Part shown: positions 59,390 through 64,000 of the stretch, piece after piece
Layout of the letters: each line of letters opens with the position of its first letter
How positions within the stretch are numbered: position 1 is the stretch's first letter
DNA from: Brenneria roseae subsp. roseae
Lineage (GTDB): Bacteria > Pseudomonadota > Gammaproteobacteria > Enterobacterales > Enterobacteriaceae
Assembly (NCBI RefSeq): GCF_003115845.1
Contig: NZ_KZ819027.1
Coordinates: forward strand, 183,202 to 247,201
Reading direction: 5' to 3'
Length of the DNA: 64,000 nt
Translations under genes and position numbers: made by a program
Notes under the pieces: model-generated
What the model saw: the letters and a program-made list of their open reading frames with translations, nothing else
The model's database searches: none
What the model was told of the DNA's origin: nothing

Positions 59390-59467
59390 AAAAAACGCCG
59401 GGGACATTTTTCAACAACGCGAAGCGTTGGCCCGAAGGGTGGCGGGCAAGGACAGCCCGTCATAAAA
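59390..59467 (-). repeat. Dispersed palindromic repeat, copy C
   Basis: AAAAAAACGCCGGGGACATT, then CAACGCGAAGCGTTGG, CCCGAAGGGTGGCGGGCAAG, GACAGCCCGTCATAAA. It is in the same orientation as copy D and opposite to copies A and B. It sits between sspA and the rpsI terminator. Confidence 0.85.
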
Positions 59468-59494
59468 AACCCGGTGACCAGCACCGGGTTTTTC
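59464..59494 (-). terminator. Intrinsic terminator of rplM-rpsI
   Basis: On the minus strand AAAAACCCGGTG / CACCGGGTTTTT with a 5-nt loop runs into the T tract, 31 bp after the rpsI stop, just before repeat copy C. Confidence 0.9.
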
Positions 59495-59524
59495 GCATTG
59501 ATTTCGCTGCAAAGCAGCAAGAAA

Positions 59525-59920
<396 letters not shown>

Positions 59921-59932
59921 CTATAATCCCGA

Positions 59933-60379
<447 letters not shown>

Positions 60380-60483
60380 TTAGTTACACGCAGGTGTTCA
60401 CCCAACGCTCAAAAACAGTTGAGGCTCACACGACCATCAAGTCCAGCAAACCTACCCCTTCGAATAGCCATTGCCGGCACTAT

Positions 60484-60506
60484 AAAGTTTTTGGGAAAAA
60501 AACTTT
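60484..60506 (-). promoter_or_regulatory. Inverted repeat in the rplM upstream region
   Basis: AAAGTTTTT-N5-AAAAACTTT, perfect 9-bp arms, with TTATAG (a possible -10) just after it on the minus strand. It lies about 120 bp before rplM. It could be a promoter-linked element or a leader hairpin; no decision is possible by eye. Confidence 0.4.
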
Positions 60507-60634
60507 GTTGTAACGTGGGGTCGCAGGATTATAGAGAAGTCGCCCCCAAAGATCGACCTTTTTTCACGCGTAAACCAAGAAAAACCGCCATCTCACCCCC
60601 TCCTCACGATCTGTGACCAAACGCAGACGGTGAG

Positions 60635-61765
60635 CTACGCCAGATGCGGCTGGCGTAGATACGCCTCGCTTTGCATTTCCTGCAAGCGGGACAGGCAGCG
60701 TTGATATTCAAACTTCAGATGTTCACCCTGATAAATATCAAACATGGGGGCCTGTGCGGAAATGATAAGTTTAATTCGCCGTTCGTAAAACTCATCGACT
60801 AACGCCAGAAAACGGCGGGCGCTATTTTCCTCTTTCGTCCCCATCACCGTCACGTTATGCAGCAGCACCGTATGATAAAGGCGTGAAAGCGCAATATAGT
60901 CGTTCTGGCTGCGCGCCTGGGTACACAGCGTGGCAAAGTCAATGGCCAGCACGCCATCGCTCGCCCCAAACGTCGGCAGGGGATGATGATTGATTTCAAG
61001 CGTGGGTCCCGGCGTGACCCACGTTTTTCCCGATAAGCGGGTAAACATCTGCTGCATGGTTTCTTCGGTCTGCGCGTCAAGCGGCGTCAGATAAAGATGG
61101 GCCTGCGTTAATGTCCGCAATCGATAATCGATCCCCGCATCAACATTGCGCACGTCGCAGTGCTGTTTAATCAGTTCAATGGCGGGCAGGAAACGGGCGC
61201 GTTGCAACCCATTGCGATATAACTCGTCCGGAGGAATATTCGAGGTCGCCACCAGCGTAATGCCCCGGGAAAACAGCTCACGCAGTAGCTCGGCCAATAG
61301 CATGGCATCAGTAATATCAGAGACGAAAAATTCATCAAAACACAGTACATCCGTTTCGGCTTTAAACCCATCGGCAACCTTTTCCAGCGGATTTTCATGT
61401 CCCTGTAGTTGGTTAAGTTCCTGATGAACCCGCAGCATAAAACGATGAAAATGCAGCCGGAGTTTGCGCGGTTCGGGCAGGCTGTGGAAAAACATATCCA
61501 TCAGCCAGGTTTTCCCCCGGCCCACCCCGCCCCACATGTACAATCCCTGCACGGGGGACAACGAACGCTTATCGCTTAAGCCAAGCCAGGAACGCCATTT
61601 CGTCAGCCGGCCGGCCGTCTCGTCCGACGCCTGCGCCGCTCGCTCACACAATGCCTGGTGTATGGTTTCCAACCGCATGACGGTTTGATGCTGTACCTCA
61701 TCAGGTTGATACTCTCCGGCGGAAAGTGCCTGCTGGTAAAGCGCCAATGGTGTCGTTCGCTGCAT
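60635..61765 (-). CDS. zapE: Cell division ATPase ZapE
   Basis: AFG1-like P-loop ATPase that joins the Z ring late in division and lowers FtsZ polymer stability in E. coli. The 376 residues match E. coli ZapE (375). The Walker A is GLYMWGGVGRGKTWLMDMF near residue 69, followed by RLHFHRFMLRVHQEL. The Walker B is VLCFDEFFVSDITDAMLL near residue 136. TLVATSNIPPDELYRNGLQRARFLP includes sensor 1. The C-terminal SRLQEMQSEAYL is conserved. It is divergent from zapG, as in E. coli (yhcM|yhcB). Confidence 0.96.
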   Translation of the reverse strand: MQRTTPLALYQQALSAGEYQPDEVQHQTVMRLETIHQALCERAAQASDETAGRLTKWRSWLGLSDKRSLSPVQGLYMWGGVGRGKTWLMDMFFHSLPEPRKLRLHFHRFMLRVHQELNQLQGHENPLEKVADGFKAETDVLCFDEFFVSDITDAMLLAELLRELFSRGITLVATSNIPPDELYRNGLQRARFLPAIELIKQHCDVRNVDAGIDYRLRTLTQAHLYLTPLDAQTEETMQQMFTRLSGKTWVTPGPTLEINHHPLPTFGASDGVLAIDFATLCTQARSQNDYIALSRLYHTVLLHNVTVMGTKEENSARRFLALVDEFYERRIKLIISAQAPMFDIYQGEHLKFEYQRCLSRLQEMQSEAYLRQPHLA

Positions 61766-61988
61766 AATGATCGCAATCCCTGAGAAAAAAGTTAATTGTG
61801 TTTTGTCGCGAGTTGTCGTCGATTTGAACCGTAATCGTAGCAGTTAACTGCCTTGATGCCTGAGATGCATCAACATTACCCTAAGTCATCACGCTTCAGG
61901 ATTCCACTCAGACAAGGTTAGCGGTTATAGTGGCTATTATTAAGTGAAAAAACCCTACGTGGACAACGAAGTCAAAATAGGAGTCATT

Positions 61989-62393
61989 ATGACCTGGGAG
62001 TATGCGCTGATTGGTTTAGTTGCCGGTATCATTATTGGTGCTGTCGCCATGCGTTTTGGCAACCGTAAGCTGCGGCAACAACAGGTTCTGCAGAACGAGC
62101 TTGAGAAAAGCAAAGCCGAACTGGAGGAATATCGTCAGGAGCTGGTCGGACACTTTGCCCGTAGCGCCGAGCTGCTGGATAACATGGCGCACGATTACCG
62201 CCAGCTTTATCAGCATATGGCGAAGAGTTCCAATAACCTGCTGCCTGATGTTCCCGGCCAGGATAATCCGTTCAAATATCGTCTGACGGAAGCCGAAGCC
62301 GATAACGATCAGGCGCCGGTTGATATGCCACCTCGTGACTATTCGGATGGCGCGTCAGGTTTACTGCGGGGAGAACGCCCAACCCGCAAGTAG
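61989..62393 (+). CDS. zapG: Z-ring/envelope protein ZapG (YhcB)
   Basis: DUF1043 inner membrane protein (ZapG/YhcB/LapD-type names in use) linked to cell division and envelope growth. A single N-terminal membrane helix (about residues 4-22: YALIGLVAGIIIGAVAMRF) is followed by a cytosolic coiled coil (about 28-75, rich in Gln/Glu/Lys) with HFARSAELLDNMAHDYRQLYQHMA, then a disordered tail with DYSDGASGLLRGER. ATG at 61989 follows AGGAG; the frame to 61944 is not supported. The 134 residues match E. coli YhcB (132). Confidence 0.95.
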   Translation: MTWEYALIGLVAGIIIGAVAMRFGNRKLRQQQVLQNELEKSKAELEEYRQELVGHFARSAELLDNMAHDYRQLYQHMAKSSNNLLPDVPGQDNPFKYRLTEAEADNDQAPVDMPPRDYSDGASGLLRGERPTRK

Positions 62394-62413
62394 ACGTGAT
62401 GAGGAGAATTTCT

Positions 62414-62439
62414 GCGTGAGGTTTCATCGAACCTCACGC
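62414..62439 (+). terminator. Hairpin after zapG
   Basis: Perfect 10-bp stem GCGTGAGGTT / AACCTCACGC with a 6-nt loop, 20 bp past the zapG stop; no T tract. Confidence 0.65.
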
Positions 62440-62503
62440 CTTCCCTGTCCCCGCGGTATCCCCGCCGTAGGCTATAGTTACAAACTACTGACGAAACATC
62501 AGT

Positions 62504-62531
62504 GAACTTTACACACTAATCGCCAGTCTGA
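62504..62531 (+). promoter_or_regulatory. Candidate sigma-E promoter of degQ
   Basis: GAACTT (62504-62509), 16 bp, GTCTGA (62526-62531). This resembles the RpoE pattern GAACTT...TCTGA of rpoH P3 and others. It is about 70 bp before the degQ start. Confidence 0.5.
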
Positions 62532-62603
62532 CTCTTCACCGCATGTTTAAGTTTATATATCATCATTTTATTCATCCGCTGGTCGTGAGAGAGTTAATCA
62601 ACA

Positions 62604-63974
62604 ATGAAGAAAAAATCTTTATTATTTAGTGCATTAGCAATGAGCATCGGCTTAACCCTGTCCACGCTCCCGGCGGCGAATGCCGCGTTGCCCGCCGTGG
62701 TTCAGGGACAGCAGATGCCAAGCCTGGCGCCAATGCTTGAAAAAGTCTTGCCTGCGGTCGTCAGCGTGCATGTGGAAGGTACGCAGGTACAACGCCAGCG
62801 CGTACCGGAAGAGTTTAAATTCTTCTTCGGTCCCAATTTCCCAACCGACAAACAAAGCTCACGTCCTTTTGAAGGACTGGGGTCTGGTGTGATTATTGAT
62901 GCGGCCAAAAGCTATGTCCTGACCAATAATCACGTCATCAACAATGCCGATAAAATTCGCGTGCAGTTGAACGATGGGCGCGAATATGAAGCCAAACTGA
63001 TTGGGCGCGATGAACAATCCGACATTGCCCTGCTTCAGTTAGTGGACGCCAAAAATCTGGTTGCCGTCAAAATGGCGGATTCCGACCAGCTACGCGTCGG
63101 TGATTTCGCCGTTGCGGTGGGTAACCCGTTCGGCCTTGGACAGACGGCCACCTCCGGCATCATTTCCGCACTGGGTCGTAGTGGGCTGAATCTGGAAGGG
63201 TTAGAAAACTTTATTCAGACCGACGCCTCCATCAACCGCGGCAACTCCGGTGGCGCATTGGTTAACCTGAACGGTGAACTGATCGGGATTAACACGGCCA
63301 TTCTGGCTCCGGGCGGCGGGAATATCGGCATTGGCTTTGCCATTCCCAGCAACATGGCGCAGAACCTGGCTCAGCAACTGGTTGAATTCGGCGAAGTCAA
63401 ACGGGGTGTTCTGGGGATCAAAGGCAGCGAGATGACGTCCGAAATGGCGAAAGCCTTTAAGGTCGATGCACAGCGCGGCGCGTTCGTCAGCGAAGTGCTG
63501 CCAAAATCTGCTGCGGCCAAGGCCGGAATCAAAGCGGGTGACGTCCTGACCTCGCTGGATGGGAAACCCATCAGCAGTTTTGCCGAATTGCGCGCCAAGA
63601 TAGGCACCACCGCGCCGGGTAAAACCGTGAAAATCGGTTTACTGCGTGAAGGTAAACAGCAGGAAGTCTCCGTCGTGCTGGATAACAGCGCAACGTCCAC
63701 CACCAGCGCGGAAACCTTGTCTCCGGCCCTGCAAGGCGCTTCTCTGACCAACGGTCAGTTGAAAGACGGCAGCAAAGGCGTACAGATCGATAATGTCACC
63801 AAAGACTCTCCGGCCGCGCAGGTTGGTTTGCAGAAAGGCGACATCATCATCGGCGTTAACCGTGAGCGAGTGGAAAACATTACCCAGCTCCGCAAGCTGC
63901 TGGAAGCCAAACCATCCGTGCTGGCTCTGAACATCGTTCGCGGCGACGAAACGATTTACCTGCTTCTGCGTTAA
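62604..63974 (+). CDS. degQ: Periplasmic serine protease DegQ (HtrA family)
   Basis: Periplasmic HtrA protease/chaperone that degrades misfolded envelope proteins. A signal peptide ends near SerThrLeuProAlaAlaAsnAla at residue 27. The trypsin-like domain has the triad His110 (LTNNHVIN), Asp140 (EQSDIALLQ) and Ser215 (NRGNSGGALVN). Two PDZ domains follow (about 255-350 and 362-455). The loop LA after residue 60 (QVQRQRVPEEFKFFFGPNFP) is short, as in DegQ, unlike the longer loop of DegP. The 456 residues match E. coli DegQ (455). degS would follow just outside the window. Confidence 0.96.
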   Translation: MKKKSLLFSALAMSIGLTLSTLPAANAALPAVVQGQQMPSLAPMLEKVLPAVVSVHVEGTQVQRQRVPEEFKFFFGPNFPTDKQSSRPFEGLGSGVIIDAAKSYVLTNNHVINNADKIRVQLNDGREYEAKLIGRDEQSDIALLQLVDAKNLVAVKMADSDQLRVGDFAVAVGNPFGLGQTATSGIISALGRSGLNLEGLENFIQTDASINRGNSGGALVNLNGELIGINTAILAPGGGNIGIGFAIPSNMAQNLAQQLVEFGEVKRGVLGIKGSEMTSEMAKAFKVDAQRGAFVSEVLPKSAAAKAGIKAGDVLTSLDGKPISSFAELRAKIGTTAPGKTVKIGLLREGKQQEVSVVLDNSATSTTSAETLSPALQGASLTNGQLKDGSKGVQIDNVTKDSPAAQVGLQKGDIIIGVNRERVENITQLRKLLEAKPSVLALNIVRGDETIYLLLR

Positions 63975-64000
63975 TCGCCACCGGGAAGATTACTGCGTGC

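Overview
The window is chromosomal DNA of an enterobacterium (Enterobacterales). It most resembles the Pectobacteriaceae (Pectobacterium, Brenneria, Lonsdalea, Dickeya), a placement made from gene order and protein similarity recalled from memory, not from a database. Most genes are close relatives of Escherichia coli genes in E. coli order: metC-yghB-yqhC-yqhD-dkgA; ftsP-plsC-parC; mdaB...parE-yqiA-cpdA-yqiB-nudF|tolC-ygiB-ygiC-ygiD; rnpB-rsmI|lpoA-yraN-diaA-dolP; mtgA-elbB-arcZ-arcB-yhcC|gltB-gltD; sspB-sspA-rpsI-rplM-zapE|zapG-degQ.

Layout. 1-1255: 3' part of a TRAP transporter large permease, cut by the window edge. 1.5-7.1 kb: cystathionine beta-lyase, a DedA protein, and the YqhC-controlled aldehyde reductases YqhD and DkgA. 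7.1-11.1 kb: an accessory cassette of a GntR/HutC regulator, an NCS1-type permease and a PfkB kinase. Regulator and kinase resemble E. coli YegW and YegV, so a nucleoside-like substrate is plausible. 11-15.7 kb: ftsP, plsC, parC on the minus strand. 16.2-21.6 kb: an accessory PTS operon (PRD activator, EIIA, EIIB, EIIC, two class II aldolases). 21.9-23 kb: an unrecognised membrane/coiled-coil protein. 23.3-25.7 kb: a TonB-dependent receptor behind tandem Fur boxes. 26-33.9 kb: mdaB, a LysR gene, parE, the yqiA-cpdA-yqiB-nudF group and tolC. 34.2-37 kb: ygiBCD. 37.1-37.5 kb: RNase P RNA. 37.5-48 kb: rsmI, the lpoA operon, mtgA-elbB, the sRNA ArcZ, arcB, yhcC. 48.2-54.1 kb: glutamate synthase. 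54.2-57.4 kb: a visibly AT-rich LysR/RraA-like/MFS cassette lying where E. coli carries yhc and nan genes. 57.4-64 kb: a GFA-family protein, sspBA, rpsI-rplM, zapE/zapG and degQ.

Non-coding content includes rnpB with promoter, terminator and a partial duplicate of its 3' end; arcZ; many intrinsic terminators or hairpins; candidate Fur, CRP, MarA/SoxS/Rob and sigma-E sites; and at least five copies of a roughly 75-bp palindromic dispersed repeat. One repeat copy supplies the last seven codons and the stop of arcB.

The parts most worth a second look are the yeg-like permease/kinase cassette, the PTS/two-aldolase operon, the AT-rich RraA-like cassette, the 22-kb membrane/coiled-coil protein and the repeat family. 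No CRISPR array, prophage, IS transposase or tRNA was found.
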